A stretch of DNA of 64,000 nucleotides from positions 868,001 through 932,000 of the forward strand of contig OZ251250.1 of the NCBI GenBank assembly GCA_965240325.2, written 5' to 3'. The notes below the pieces were generated by a model. That model was not told the origin of the DNA, ran no database searches, and was given only the letters and a program-made list of their open reading frames with translations. Shown here piece after piece: positions 1-10,737 of the stretch. Origin of the DNA: Rebecca billardiae RCC1528 (lineage: Eukaryota > Haptophyta). Within the stretch, counting starts at the first letter, position 1; each line of letters starts with the position of its first letter. The translations under genes and the position numbers were made by a program.

Positions 1-865
1 ATCGCGGAGTCGCACGCGGACGGGCCGGGGCACCAGCTCGCGCGCGCGCTGCTGGACGGCGGGATCCCCGTGACGATGGTCGACGAGGCCGCCGTCGCCG
101 TCGCGCTCGAGAGCGCGCACCTCGTGCTCGTGGGCGCGGAGGGCGTCGTGGAGAACGGCGGCATCATCTCAAAGGTGGGCCTTCCTTTTGAGCGGCCCGC
201 CCCTGCCCTGCCCTCCCCTGCCCGCGTCCATGCCTACCCCGGCCTCCTGCCGCCCCGCTGCCCTGCCACCCTGCGGCGCCCCGCCTACGGCCGCGCCGCC
301 GTCGCCGCCGGCGCACCCTGCACGCCACGCGGACCCGACTGTGATGCCGACGCGGCGGCCCGCCGCCGCCGACGCCGCGCTGCCGCGCTGCGCGCCCGTG
401 TCCACCTGCACGCCGCCCGTGTCCCTCCCTAACCCTAACCCTAACCCTAACACAACCCGCTGCCGCGCTGCGCTGCTGCCCGTGTCCGTCCCTCCCCTGC
501 CGCGTGCCGTGCGCGCGCAGGTGGGCACGTGCCAGATGGGCATCATTGCCAAGGCGATCGGCCGCCCCGTGTACGTCGCGGCGGAGTCCTTCAAGTTCGT
601 GCGACAGTACCCGCTCAACCAGGCCGACGTGCTGAGCTACGGGGAGCGCGGGTCGGCGCTGGGCGGCGGTGGGAGCATGGCGGAGGGCGCAAAGCCTGCG
701 CAGCAGGGCGGCGCGGCCGCGGCCGATGGCGGCCGGCCCGGGCCTCGCGCGTGGCGCATCACGCGCGACTACACCGCGCCGCGGTACATCAACCTGCTCT
801 TCACCGACCTGGGCGTGCTCACGCCCTCAGCCGTCAGCGACGAGCTGATCAAGCTGTACTACTGA
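1..865 (+). CDS. EIF2B1: Translation initiation factor eIF2B alpha subunit, C-terminal part (gene runs off the left edge)
   Basis: This is the regulatory alpha subunit of the eIF2B guanine-nucleotide exchange complex, which recharges eIF2 with GTP in the cytosol. Exon 1 (1-174) carries the family motif [12 protein letters not shown]. Exon 2 (521-865) carries [16 protein letters not shown] and ends in [20 protein letters not shown], the highly conserved carboxy end of the family. The intron is 175-520 in phase 0. A small Gly/Ala-rich insert (about 655-745) is not typical of the family. The beginning lies outside the window, so only about 170 residues are visible. It is convergent with the F-box/RCC1 gene. 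Identification rests on motif recall and is very secure; other eIF2B/MTNA-fold members lack this exact C-terminus. Confidence 0.95.
427..451 (+). repeat. Telomere-type (CCCTAA)4 inside the eIF2B-alpha intron
   Basis: Four perfect CCCTAA units lie in the 3' part of the intron 175-520, about 70 bp before its acceptor. The same hexamer occurs in two other introns of this window, always with CCCTAA on the coding strand. Confidence 0.95.
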
Positions 866-1294
866 GTACTGAGCCCGGTCACCGGACCCGGTGAGGAGCT
901 CGCGGTGACGCCGACGGTCCGAGGCCGGACCGGCCCCGCAGTGTCGTCAGGCGCTACGACTGACTACTCAGTGACGCCGCAGCTGGCAGCAGGCCAGCAG
1001 TGTCAGACGCGCGCGCATATCATTGACGCTGCTGATGACGCCCCGCGCCTTACTCTGCATCTTAGTCACTGCTGTAGTATATATATACCGAAGACTGTCG
1101 TACTCCGTCGGCGTTAGCAGGATGACGCGGCCCGCCGCAACGGTCGTCGTCGTCAGACCGCGTCGATCTGCTCAGTTTAACGACAGCTGATGCGCAGCAG
1201 CCTGGCGCAGCGCCAGCAGCAGTCCAGCACGCGGTCGTCGTCAGATCGTAGTCGCCAGCATCAGAGTGTCGTGGGCGCGGACCTCGGCCGGCTG
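866..1294. other. Intergenic, convergent 3' ends
   Basis: This is the spacer between the eIF2B-alpha and F-box/RCC1 genes, which point at each other. It is less GC-rich than the exons and has a short TA run near 1078-1086. No gene or RNA was recognised. Confidence 0.5.
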
Positions 1295-2815
1295 TCAGGC
1301 TGCAGCCAGCGAAGCAGCGGGCGGAGGCCATGCCGTGCGAACGCTGGGCAGCTGCACGATGGGGAGCGGGAGGCAAATGCACTGCGCCTGCGCGCCATCC
1401 TGCCGATGCGACAGGCGCACGCCTCTGCCGTGTGCCGCCGACTCGAGGGCGCACACGTGCACGCCACCGTCTGCCGTCACAAACAGCGACGCCAACGTGC
1501 CCATGCAGCACTCGACGACGGGCGCATTCACCAGGGCCTGCATGGGCTGCATCTGCATCGCTGGGTTGCCCCCGCCCAGCCCGAGCTGCCCGCACACGTT
1601 TTGCCCGAAAGCGCGCACGCTGCCGTCCGCACACACCACCGCACTTTTGTGCTCGCCAGCGCTCGCCTTCACAGCGTGCGCGCCTGCTAGCGCCTCGATG
1701 CGCTTCGGCGTGTGCAGAGGGTGCAGGTCACCGTGGCCGAGAGCCCCAGCGCCGCCATATCCGAAGGATTGCACTCCGCCCGCTGCGCCCACCACCAGGC
1801 TGTGCACAACGCCCGCGCTCACGTGCACGGCGCGCACGGCAGCGAGCCCCTCGATGCGCCGTGGAGTGAGCCGATCCTGCTCATCACCGTGGCCGAGCTG
1901 TCCGCAGCTGCCTCGGCCGCACGAGTACGCCCGGCCGGCGGCCGACAGGAAGAGGGTAGACGTGCCACCGGCCGACAGCCCTCCCACACGCACGCCAGCC
2001 AGCGCCTCGATGCGCGTTGGCTGCAGCCGCTGCGCCGTGTCGCCGTGGCCGAGCTGGCCGTAGCCGTTTTCGCCCCAGCTGTACGCGCGCCCGGCTGCAG
2101 TGAGCGCAAAGCTGCGATCTCCCTGCGCGTCGATGCAGATCACGGGCGCAGTCGAAAGCGCGCGCACCTGCGCGAAGGAGTGACACTTGCGCTCGTCGCC
2201 CAGCCCGAGCTGGCCGCGGTGGTTCTCGCCGCAGCCGTGCACGGCACCGGCATCGCTCAGCGCGAGCAGGTGAGTGGAGCCCACTGTCACCGCGACCACG
2301 CGCACCGCCGCCAACGACGCCACGCGCGTCGAAAACGTGACCAGCTCGCCGAGCGCCCCTGGCTTCGAGTGCCCCAGTGCCGCATGCGCAGCCCCGCGCG
2401 AGCACTCATACAGCACGGGCACCTCGACTTCGCCGCACGTGCGCAGCGCACCATCGGCGCACGCAAACACGCTCAAGTTGGCGAATAAAGAATCGTTGCT
2501 GATGGCGGCGGCGTGCGCGTGCGCGCGCGCGAGCTCGAGCACGCGCTCGCGTGCGAACAGCTCCTCCGACCACGTGCGCTCGTCGTGTGGCAGCTCCGTC
2601 GGCAGCGCGCGCGCGTGCCCGCGCCGCGCCGCGCGGGCGCGCAGCGCGTGCTCGACCGCTGAGCGGCCGCCCGGCACGCCGCGGAAGAGGCGAGAGGCCG
2701 CGTTCGCGCGGGCGAGATCGTGTACATCGTCCAGCGCAGTGGTGACTCGTTCGATCACCTCAGGCGGCAGGTCGCCCAGCGACGTCGTCGTCGAGAGCCT
2801 CGGCGTCGTTGCCAT
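1295..2815 (-). CDS. F-box-like plus RCC1-repeat (beta-propeller) protein
   Basis: A single-exon ORF of 506 residues starting at an ATG (2815). Residues about 13-45 (LGDLPPEVIERV... LARANAASRLFR) have the look of an F-box. From about residue 155 to 445 there are RCC1 blades with the signature GxxxYSWGENGYGQLGHGD and related copies (CGENHRGQLGLGD, CGRGSCGQLGHGD, FGYGGAGALGHGD, FGQNVCGQLGLGG). RCC1 propellers bind protein partners or act as exchange factors. With an F-box, the usual inference is a substrate adaptor of an SCF ubiquitin ligase, but substrate and location cannot be read here. The last 45 residues are not propeller-like. It lies 317 bp downstream of the PX gene on the same strand. 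Confidence 0.88.
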   Translation of the reverse strand: MATTPRLSTTTSLGDLPPEVIERVTTALDDVHDLARANAASRLFRGVPGGRSAVEHALRARAARRGHARALPTELPHDERTWSEELFARERVLELARAHAHAAAISNDSLFANLSVFACADGALRTCGEVEVPVLYECSRGAAHAALGHSKPGALGELVTFSTRVASLAAVRVVAVTVGSTHLLALSDAGAVHGCGENHRGQLGLGDERKCHSFAQVRALSTAPVICIDAQGDRSFALTAAGRAYSWGENGYGQLGHGDTAQRLQPTRIEALAGVRVGGLSAGGTSTLFLSAAGRAYSCGRGSCGQLGHGDEQDRLTPRRIEGLAAVRAVHVSAGVVHSLVVGAAGGVQSFGYGGAGALGHGDLHPLHTPKRIEALAGAHAVKASAGEHKSAVVCADGSVRAFGQNVCGQLGLGGGNPAMQMQPMQALVNAPVVECCMGTLASLFVTADGGVHVCALESAAHGRGVRLSHRQDGAQAQCICLPLPIVQLPSVRTAWPPPAASLAAA

Positions 2816-3131
2816 CGGGCGCGAGAGTACGCGCGCGTCGCGCGACGGCTGGTGAGCAGGCGGTTGGCGGGTTGGCCAGCCGGAGCGGAGTCGAACAGGA
2901 CGGTGGAAGGTTGACGACGAATTTCAAGGCGCTGCTTTTTTTTTGGAAGAGTGCAAACGTACCAGCCTGTTGGCTGTTCCGTCGATCGTCATCAGCACGG
3001 ACGTGAGACGACGCGGCGTGCGCGATCAAGACGCGTCACGCGTCGTGCCCGTGTCGGACCTTTACGATGATACATAGTGTACATGTGAACGCGCTCACGC
3101 GTAGCAGCGTAGCAGCAGCCAGGCTGCCTCG

Positions 3132-3891
3132 TCAGGCGGCGGCGCCCCTGGTCACCGGCGTCGGGCTCGGCTGGAAGCCCGTCTGCTGCACGGCCGGTGC
3201 CGCGCGCACACGCGCCGGCGCCGCGCCGGCGCCGCTCGCGGGCGCCGCTGCCCGGCCCGGCTTGCCCTCGGCGATGTCCGCGTTGGCGACGGCGTGGTGG
3301 CGCGTCCGCGGCCGCGCAGGGAGACGCGCGGGCAGCGCGCTCGGCCGCTGCTGCTGCGGCGGCGGCGGCGGGGCGGCGGGTGCTGACGCGGACAGGGCTT
3401 GGAACGGCTCCAGCCAACGCTCCACCGCCGCCGCCGCCGCGCCGCCGGCTCCGGGGCTGCCGCAGCCGTCGGCACTCGGCGGCGAGGGGGAGGCGCTGCG
3501 ACGGCGGAGGCGCGTGCGGGTTGGGGAGGGGCGGCGTGCGCGTGCGCGCGTGAGCGCAGCGCGCGCCGAGTCGCACCCCGCGGCCCGGCGCGCCGATCCG
3601 TCCGCCCCAGCAAGCGGCTGCCTCTGCGGATTTCGGCGCAAAAGCGCATGTGCTGCGTGCGCGCGCGCTCACCTGTGGAGAAGCGAGACACCGGCCGAGC
3701 CGCGGCGGCCGCCGACGCTCGCGGCCAGCGCGCTCTGCGGCGGGCTCGGTCGCAGCGCGGCCGCCCAGGGCAGCGCGGGGGCGGCGTGGGCGGCCGCGCC
3801 CGCCTCGCCGTGCGCACCATCCTTGCCCCCGCCGTCTGCGCCGCGCGCCGCCGCGCTCAGCACATCAGCCGCAGCGCGCGCGTGCACCGGT

Positions 3892-3924
<33 letters not shown>

Positions 3925-4054
3925 GCCGCCGCCAACGGGATGTGATGGGCGGCGCTGCTGCGGCCAAAGCCGCCGTGCAGCGAGCGCGCCGGCGCGTGCG
4001 CGCCCGCGGCGCACATCGGCGGCCCAAGCCCATCCCACCCGTCAGCGCCAGGCA

Positions 4055-4099
<45 letters not shown>

Positions 4100-5311
4100 G
4101 TGGCGAGAGCTGCGTGCCGCCGCCGCCGCGCGCGCCGCCGCCGCGCGCCGGCAGCTGCAGAGTGGAGCCGCTCGGCGGCGGCAGGCTGAGTGTCAGCTCG
4201 TCCAGCCCGAGGTCGAGGTCGGCGGGCGGGGGCGAGGGGCGGCTGCGCGCGCGCGCGGGGCGCGCGGGCGCGCGCGGGCGCGGCGGGGCGCGCAGAGGCG
4301 GGGTGGGCGGCTCAGCCCACAGAGTCCGGGGCGCGCACACGAGTCCGGGAGCAGCGGCCGCGGCCGCGAGGGCACGGGGCGGGCGCGCGGCGCGCGGCGC
4401 GGCGCGGCGCGGCGCGGGCGCGGGCGCGCACAGTTGCGGGGCTCGGAGCAGCGCTGGGGGCTTCGCACCGCGCACGGCGCGCATGGCGCGCGGCGCGCGC
4501 GGGCCGGCGCCCGCGAGCGCACTGTGACCTGAGGTGGCGCGCCGCCGGCTCGCCCGGACGGAGGCGATGGCGCTGGCCACGCTGAGCTGCGCGCCGCCGC
4601 GCGCGGCCACGGGCGCGGCGCCGTCGGCCGCGCCGCCGCCATCCCACGCGTCGTCGTCGTGGGCGTAGCGGCAGGTGGGCCCAGCTGAGGCCGGGGGCTG
4701 TCGAAGCCGCGACGGTGCCGGCGGCGACAGCGCTCCTCCGTGTGGCCGCAGTCCGGCGGTGAGCTCGGCGCTCGGTCCGGTGCGGTGGGCGAACAGGCCG
4801 GCGGCCGGCGGCCGCTGCTGGTGCGCCTCCGCGGAGGGGCCGGCGTCGCAGGGCAGCGCGCCGTCGGGCCGTCCGGACTCGAGCAGGGCCCCGGACTCGA
4901 GCAGAGCGCCATCCTCTGCCGCGGCGGCGCACGCCGCGCCGCAGGCGTCGAGAGCAAATTGGGGCGTGCTGTCGGCGAGGCTGGCCGCGCTGCCCTCGTC
5001 CGCGCAGCAGCACCGCCCGTCGCACGTCTGCGCGCGCGCGCGCCGGCGCAGCAGCTTCTGCCGCCGCTGCTGCGGCGCGGCGGCTGGGTCGCTGCCGCCG
5101 TCCGCGGCGCAGCGGCGCACGGCGCTGGACGTCTGCGCGGCGACGCACGCGTCGGCGAGCACGGTCACGCGGCCCGACGCGGCGGCGGCGCGCGAGCAGC
5201 CGCGCGGCGCGCCCGCGCACGCGCCCTCCTCCTCCTCCTCCTCCTCCTCCTCCTCCGCGCACGAGTCCGGCGCCGAGTCCGGGCCCCGCGCCGCGTCCGA
5301 ATCGTCCTCTG

Positions 5312-5352
<41 letters not shown>

Positions 5353-6479
5353 GAAGCAGTGTCGTCGGAAGCGCGCGCGCCCGAGCGGCCGCGGCCGTGC
5401 GCGCGCATCGCGATGGGCTGCGACGTGCGGAACGGCGCCGCGGGCGCCGCGCTGGCGAGCGCCCAGCCCACCGCGCCGCTCGGGCCGCCGTGGCCATGCG
5501 CCGCGCCGCCGCTCAGAGCGCCCAGGCTCGCGGCCGCGGCCGCGGCCGCGGCCGCTGCGGTCGGCGCGATTGGCATGGGCAGCGCGGCGGAGTGGGCGCC
5601 GGGGGCAGCCGGCGGCACCGCGAGCACGTCCACCGGCGCGGACGCGGCGTACGGCGCGATGCACGCCGCGCAGCTCGGGCTCAACGCGCCACCGCCCATC
5701 CCAGCGGCCGCGCCGGCCGCGCCGGCCGCGCCGGCCGCGCCGGCCGCGCCCGCCGGCCGCTGCTGCTGCGCGCTCAGCAGCGGTGGCGCCAGCACGAGCG
5801 GCTCCGCGCCGGCGAGGCCGGTGGCGCCGGGCGCGGCGTAGGCGAGCGGGGAGGGCGAGGGCGTGACGGAGGAGGAGGAGGAGCGCGGCGTGCCCGGCGC
5901 GTGCGCGCCGCCCACATCCGAGAGCACTCGGCGCTTGGGCGGCGCGTCCGCGCCCGGCGCCGCCGCCGCCGCAGCGCCCGCGTGCCGAGGGGAGACGCCC
6001 GGCAGCGGCGCGCCGAAGAAGGCGAGGAGCGAGGCGGGCAGGTGGATCAGCGACGGCTCGTGCTCGCCCACCAGCGCCGGCACCACCGCGCGCAGGTACG
6101 CCTCGATGAACGCGCGCCGCCGCTCGAGAAACTCTGGCGCGAGCGAGCGTCGGAGGTCGAGGAGGAGGGGCACGCCGGGCACGGCGTGGAGCGCGCTGCC
6201 GCGGACGGAGCGCTCGTGGCCGAGGGCGGAGACGAGTCGCTTGAAGTCCGACCAGCGCCGCTCGACCGTCCATCCCTCCGCGCCGTCGCGCACCGTCACG
6301 CTGTACGCGGCATAGTGCTGCCGCGCGTGCGGCACGATCGCGACGGCCGGGACGCGCACGTCGACGGCGCGTGCGGCGCCGGCCGGGCCGAGCGGGTGGA
6401 GCGCATCGACATGCGTGTCGTGCGTGTGCCCGTCCGCCGCGGCGCGGGGCGTGTAGTCCGCGAGTGCCGCCGCCAGCAT
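3132..6479 (-). CDS. PX-domain (phosphoinositide-binding) protein with long low-complexity tail
   Basis: Two exons: 6479-3673 and 3495-3132. The intron (3496-3672, minus strand) begins GTGAGC and ends GTCGCAG. The first ORF would otherwise stop inside its own donor site, and splicing restores an open frame (phase 2). I chose the ATG at 6479 because the longer ORF opens with GTG. Residues about 40-155 form a PX domain: YSVTVRDG, then ERRWSDFKRLVSAL with the basic-aromatic phosphoinositide site, then FLERRRAFIEAYLRAVV. PX domains dock proteins on PI3P-type endosomal membranes. The remaining roughly 900 residues are Ala/Gly/Pro-rich with an acidic DADADADA run, a poly-Glu run and a poly-Gly run. 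The C-terminal exon is supported by frame continuity but has no recognised domain. Confidence 0.8.
4052..4099 (-). repeat. (GCC/GGC)n trinucleotide run in the PX gene (poly-Gly)
   Basis: An uninterrupted CCG-type run on the + strand encodes about 14 glycines in the PX protein. Companion runs in the same exon are poly-Glu (about 5225-5258), alternating Asp-Ala (about 5310-5352) and an Ala/Gly pentamer-like run (about 5705-5750). Confidence 0.85.
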
Positions 6480-7082
6480 GCGCGCGTCGCGGCTCGTCAC
6501 GGGAGGGCAATCGCCTCAGAAGTCACCCGTCGTCACGGTCCGCGTGCCCGTGCCGTTCAGGCTACTGGTAGAATGACGATCCGTCGTCGGAAGTGAGTAG
6601 TCGCCTTGGGATGCCGGACGGATTGAGTGCGACAGCCCATCAAAGGCTTCGGCTGACGATTCGGATGCGGATCTCGGAGTATCATAGTGATGTGGCAGCC
6701 GCGGAAAGGGCGCCTTGCGAGATGGATCTCTGATCTCGGGAATCTGAAATCTCTCCGACACGCCAGCCTGTTGGAGAGCTGTTGCGTTGTTCTTTGTCCG
6801 ACGAAATTGGGCGACTTATACATCTTTGATTGATTAATACTGGCTTTACTCAAATGACTCATGCGCTCATGATCACACTTCAACTCCGCCTCCGGGTACT
6901 ATTACTAGGGAAATCCCCCTTAAATTTCAGGCTGCCCAGGCCGGAAGAGCGGTGCCAGACCACCACCATTTCACCTTGTGGCGGCGAATGGCGGAAATGC
7001 GCCCTGAAAACATTTTTTGGCGAAACTTTCCGGCGAAGGCGAAGGCCGAAGCCCCGCCTCTTCGTTGCCCGGTCTGCCACGG
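6480..7082. other. Intergenic between PX gene and a small TIR-bounded unit
   Basis: This spacer is clearly lower in GC than the exons (about 6590-6930). It should contain the PX gene's promoter, since that gene starts at 6479 on the minus strand. No convincing ORF or RNA was seen. Confidence 0.4.
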
Positions 7083-8172
7083 ACCAATTCTATATGATTT
7101 AAAGACAGGTGCATCTAATCTCCCGTAACGGTCGACGCTCGCATGGACGACCTCGACGTGACTGCGCTGCTGCCCGAGGGGCTGTCGGATCGTTGGGTGC
7201 GCCTCTACGTCCGCCTTTGGCGTGACGCAGCAAGGCTCACCGCCGCCGACGGCCTCCCGCGCGCGGTGCACATCTCCCTCCTGCCAGATGGGAGTGTCCG
7301 TCTGACGGTGTCTGTGCGTCCGCCTGATGCGCAAGGGCCTGATGCTTCTCCACAGGGAACCCCCGCTGGTGGCAGCCAGCGGCGCGAGGGAGGTGGTGGC
7401 GCGCCTTCTAAAGCTCCCCTGCATCCCGCCCCGCGCCGAGCGCGCAAGTCGGCTCCGCCGGCGCGCCCGCTCGCCGCGCAGGGCTCGGGTACTGGAGTGC
7501 AGGCTGCAAACGGCGAGCAGCAGCACTCTCAGAAGCGGAAGAAGAAGCCTCGGCGCGGGAAGCGCGGGCCTCGGCGTGACGCGCAGGGCAGGCGGATTCG
7601 ATCTCCATCGAGCCGCCGCACCTCGTCGCGGCGCGCCGTCGAGAAACGCCAGGAGCGCAAGGCGGCGCGGCTGGCGGCCTCTCTGCCCGCAGCACCTGCG
7701 CCTGCTCCAGCTGCTGTCCCCCACGCGGACCGAGACTCGTCCATGGACGACGACTCGGACGACGAGGATGCGCAGCAGTCCGGGGCAAAGCGTACCCTGC
7801 ACGCCGCAGCAGCGCCAGCCGCCGCCAGCAAGCCAGCTGAGCAGAGCGGCAAGCGCGCACGCGGCCGCGCAGGGCACACGGGGACGACTACATCACCGCC
7901 GGATCACCCGCCAGGGCCCAGCGGCTGAGACGGCCGTCTGACATCCGGACCTGCACCCTCGCCCTCGCTCGGGGCACAGCAGGTCCATGCGAGCCGCGCA
8001 GCGCAGGTGGATCGCGCTCCAGCAGCTCAAGGCCGCGCTCAAGCCATTCGATCGCGGTTCAGGCTATGCTCTGCCACCAGCGCCGACTTCGTGTCGTCGA
8101 CGATCGGGCACTGCCGACGACGAATCAGGAGACCTGCGCCGTCCTACCTGTGTCGTTAAATCATAGAATGGG
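7083..8172. mobile_element. Candidate 1.1-kb element bounded by about 28-bp inverted repeats
   Basis: The left end (7083-7112) reads ATTCTATATGATTTAAAGAC and continues AGGT. The right end, reversed (8172-8145), reads ATTCTATGATTTAACGACAC and continues AGGT. They match apart from small indels. The only sizeable ORF between them is 7143-7928. No target-site duplication was identified. A third copy of the core GATTTAAAGACA lies at 9024-9035 in the orientation of the left end. Confidence 0.45.
7143..7928 (+). CDS. Hypothetical basic protein, possibly element-encoded
   Basis: An ATG-started ORF of 261 residues with no family I recognise. The first 55 residues look globular (LPEGLSDRWVRLYVRLWRDA, then HISLLPDGSVRLTVSV). 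The rest is disordered and highly basic, with a strong nuclear-localisation-like cluster (QKRKKKPRRGKRGPRRD) and a short acidic stretch (SSMDDDSDDEDA). It sits 31 bp inside the left inverted repeat of the 7083-8172 unit and is the only long ORF in it. It could be a nucleic-acid-binding element protein or a chance host gene. No catalytic motif is visible. Confidence 0.4.
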   Translation: MDDLDVTALLPEGLSDRWVRLYVRLWRDAARLTAADGLPRAVHISLLPDGSVRLTVSVRPPDAQGPDASPQGTPAGGSQRREGGGGAPSKAPLHPAPRRARKSAPPARPLAAQGSGTGVQAANGEQQHSQKRKKKPRRGKRGPRRDAQGRRIRSPSSRRTSSRRAVEKRQERKAARLAASLPAAPAPAPAAVPHADRDSSMDDDSDDEDAQQSGAKRTLHAAAAPAAASKPAEQSGKRARGRAGHTGTTTSPPDHPPGPSG

Positions 8173-8205
8173 TCGAGCACCCCTCGCTGGGCGAGGGGTG
8201 CGGCG

Positions 8206-8967
8206 GAAAGGACAGTGGGACACAGGGGACTTTGGTCCCGCGCCCCTCTCGCGGGCTCTGGCGCGCGAACGCTTTGTCACTACTGCCCCCCCGAGCCGGA
8301 GAGCGGCGCTCCGTGCACCAACAAAGACATCCCCAGCCGCATGTTGCCACTCGACACCTCGTCTCGCCTCGCGCGGAGCCAACTTGTGGTGTGCGGGAGC
8401 CACCCGTAGCACACTGGGCCGTGTAGCGACGCGCGTGGCGGGTCAACAGTGCATCGCGAAGGCGTCGCACGCGCAATCCGTTGAGTACATACTCATGTCT
8501 GTCCCATGGCACGTCATGCACCGCCTGTCGACACCTCGTCTCGCTTCGCGCGGCGCCAACTTGTGGTGTGCGGGAGCTACCCGAAGCACTTAGCACAGGC
8601 TGTGCTGCACGCGGCGCGTCGCGAGTCGGGAGTGCATCGGCGCACACGGCGGCGCACGACGTGCCATGGGACAGACATGAGTATGTACTCAACGGATTGC
8701 GCGTGCGACGCCTTCGCGATGCACTGTTGACCCGCCACGTGCGTCGCTACACGGCCCAGTGTGCTACGGGTGGCTCCCGCACACCACAAGTTGGCTCCGC
8801 GCGAGGCGAGACGAGGTGTCGAGTGGCAACATGCGGCTGGGGATGTCTTTGTTGGTGCACGGAGCGCCGCTCTCCGGCTCGGGGGGCCAGTAGTGACAAA
8901 GCGTTCGCGCGCCAGAGCCCGCGAGAGGGGCGCGGGACCAAAGTCCCCTGTGTCCCACTGTCCTTTC
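8206..8967. mobile_element. Fold-back element: 320-bp inverted arms around a 122-bp spacer
   Basis: Left arm 8206-8525 and right arm 8648-8967 are equal in length and near-identical as reverse complements (only a few mismatches, for example near 8290 and 8436). The spacer 8526-8647 begins with a further degenerate copy, about 60 bp, of the segment at 8350-8410. ORFs on both arms are mirror images, so none is taken as a gene. A diverged single-arm relative lies at about 44836-45166, so this is a repeat family. Confidence 0.85.
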
Positions 8968-9060
8968 TGTTGGCGGTGTCGCAGAGCGACCCGCCGGCCG
9001 TTACAGGGCCATTAGAAGGCGGTGATTTAAAGACACATGCACGAGGGCGCAGCTCTCCTG

Positions 9061-10697
9061 TATACACTTCGTACACATAGAAAACAAGAAGCTGGCATAA
9101 GTTTTCATCAAGGTGTGAGGCTGTCTCACCTCGTCTTTGCCCACATACGGCTTCAGCCCCGGCTGAAGCCGTTCTGAAGCGCGCAGAAGCGGGCTGCCGG
9201 ACCGACTTAGTGAGCGCCCGGACCAGCGCCACGCGCGCGCGCCTGCAAGAGCGAAAAAAATGGCGGACCCCGGTTCCCGCCACCGCCGTGCCAGCGCCCG
9301 CCGCCCCTGGCCCGGCCCTGCATGCCCGCTCGTGGTCGCGCGCCCGCCCCGGCGTGGCCCGCTCGTGAGCTTGCGTGCCCGCTCGTTTGTCCCAGCTCCC
9401 GCCATCACCGCCGGCTCCCCGTCCCCGTCCCCGCGTAGCCGCTCTCGGCGCCGCCGCGCGGCCGCAGCCCGCCGAGCTGGTGCAGCACCTGGAGGCAGAC
9501 CATCAGCAGCTTGAGGCAGACCGGGGCGTGCCTGGGCCGGGGCGTGTCTATGGGCCCTCGTGCGCCCTCGCCGGCGGCCGATTCCGGCCGTGAGTGCAGC
9601 CTGACACCGAGCAGCGTCGCACGGCTCGGCGCCGCCGCGCGCCAGCCGAGCTGAGCCACTGGGCGCGGCTGTGATCTCACCCGCGCTACCCTCACCACCG
9701 GCTTGAGCCGAGCCCTGCGGCGCGAAGGCGCAGAGGCTCCGCGCGCACGCACGCGCAAACCGCTGCTAGTATTGAAACCAGCCCTCGCGCGCCCTTGTCA
9801 GCGGCCAATTGTGGCCGCGAGCCAGCAGTGTCGCAGCCGCGCAGCAATAGCATGCGGTCGCCTGGCCCGCCGGCACTCGACAGCCCTGGGCGCGGCTGTG
9901 ATGTCACACGCGCTACCACCACCACCGCGGGCGGGCTAGCCCTCCTCACACACCCGCTACTAGGATCAGTCCACGCAGCCGACTGTAGCCGCGAGCCAGC
10001 GAGAAGTGGCATCGCAGCCGCGCAGCCGCGCCGCGCACGGTCTGCCCGCCAACAGCCTGGGCGTGGCTGGATCTCACCCGCGCTACCACTACCGTGGCCC
10101 GGTTGTCCGCTGAGTCTTCGACGTCGCGGGCGCGCAGGCAGCTTCTGATGGCATCCGAGTTGGAAGGGGCTCTGCCGCTCGCCTCAGCATCGCGCTCGCA
10201 CCGCCCCACCTCGTCCGCTTGCTGCCGGAACCTTACAGCCTCAGCAGGGACTGGATGCGCTTGCGCCCGAGCACGTAACCATGCTGAGCATGGTCCAATC
10301 CGCGAGAGGCGTATCGGAACAAGACATCATCTTCGCGCTCCTCATCATCATGCCAGCTGTCTCGCGTTCGTGTCTTCGTGGAAGATGGCGAACTCGCAGC
10401 CGAGCCGGCGCAGCCCGGTATTCGGTTGGCGCCACCGCCGCGCCGCCGTTGCGCCAGCTGCCGCGCGGCTCCTGGTCAGCGGGGCGGACAGGGTCAGGTG
10501 TCTTCTACGCGGAGGCAGAGACTCCACCATCCGCATCGGCCGCTCTCGCGCCTCGCATGAAGGCGTAGACGGCGGGGATCGTTGCTCGCGCGGCCTGCGC
10601 GATCCGCTGCCCTGCGGCAGGACCGGCTTCGTGCCGCTTCGACCGGCTTCGTGTTTTAAATATGCAGGCTTCAGACGAGAGAAAAATACCGTCCCTG
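9061..10697. repeat. 1,637-bp repeat unit, copy 1 of a tandem duplication
   Basis: Bases 9061-10697 are followed directly by a second copy starting at 10698. The second copy is interrupted by the transposon at 10738-13050 and resumes at 13051-14650. In the compared 1,600 bp I see one difference (G at 10621, A at 14574). Inside the unit there are three degenerate subrepeats sharing a GCGGCTGTGAT...CGCGCTACC core at about 9661, 9888 and 10058. No credible protein was recognised in either copy. ORFs here are duplicated and lack known motifs. Confidence 0.9.
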
Positions 10698-10737
10698 TAT
10701 ACACTTCGTACACATAGAAAACAAGAAGCTGGCATAA

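Noticed and set aside
5226-5352. CRISPR-like array from regular repeats
   Set aside because: They are in-frame codon repeats without spacers in a eukaryotic gene.
4312-6596. Long Arg-rich ORFs overlapping the PX gene on both strands
   Set aside because: Composition is that of GC-rich shadow frames; the PX domain fixes the true frame.
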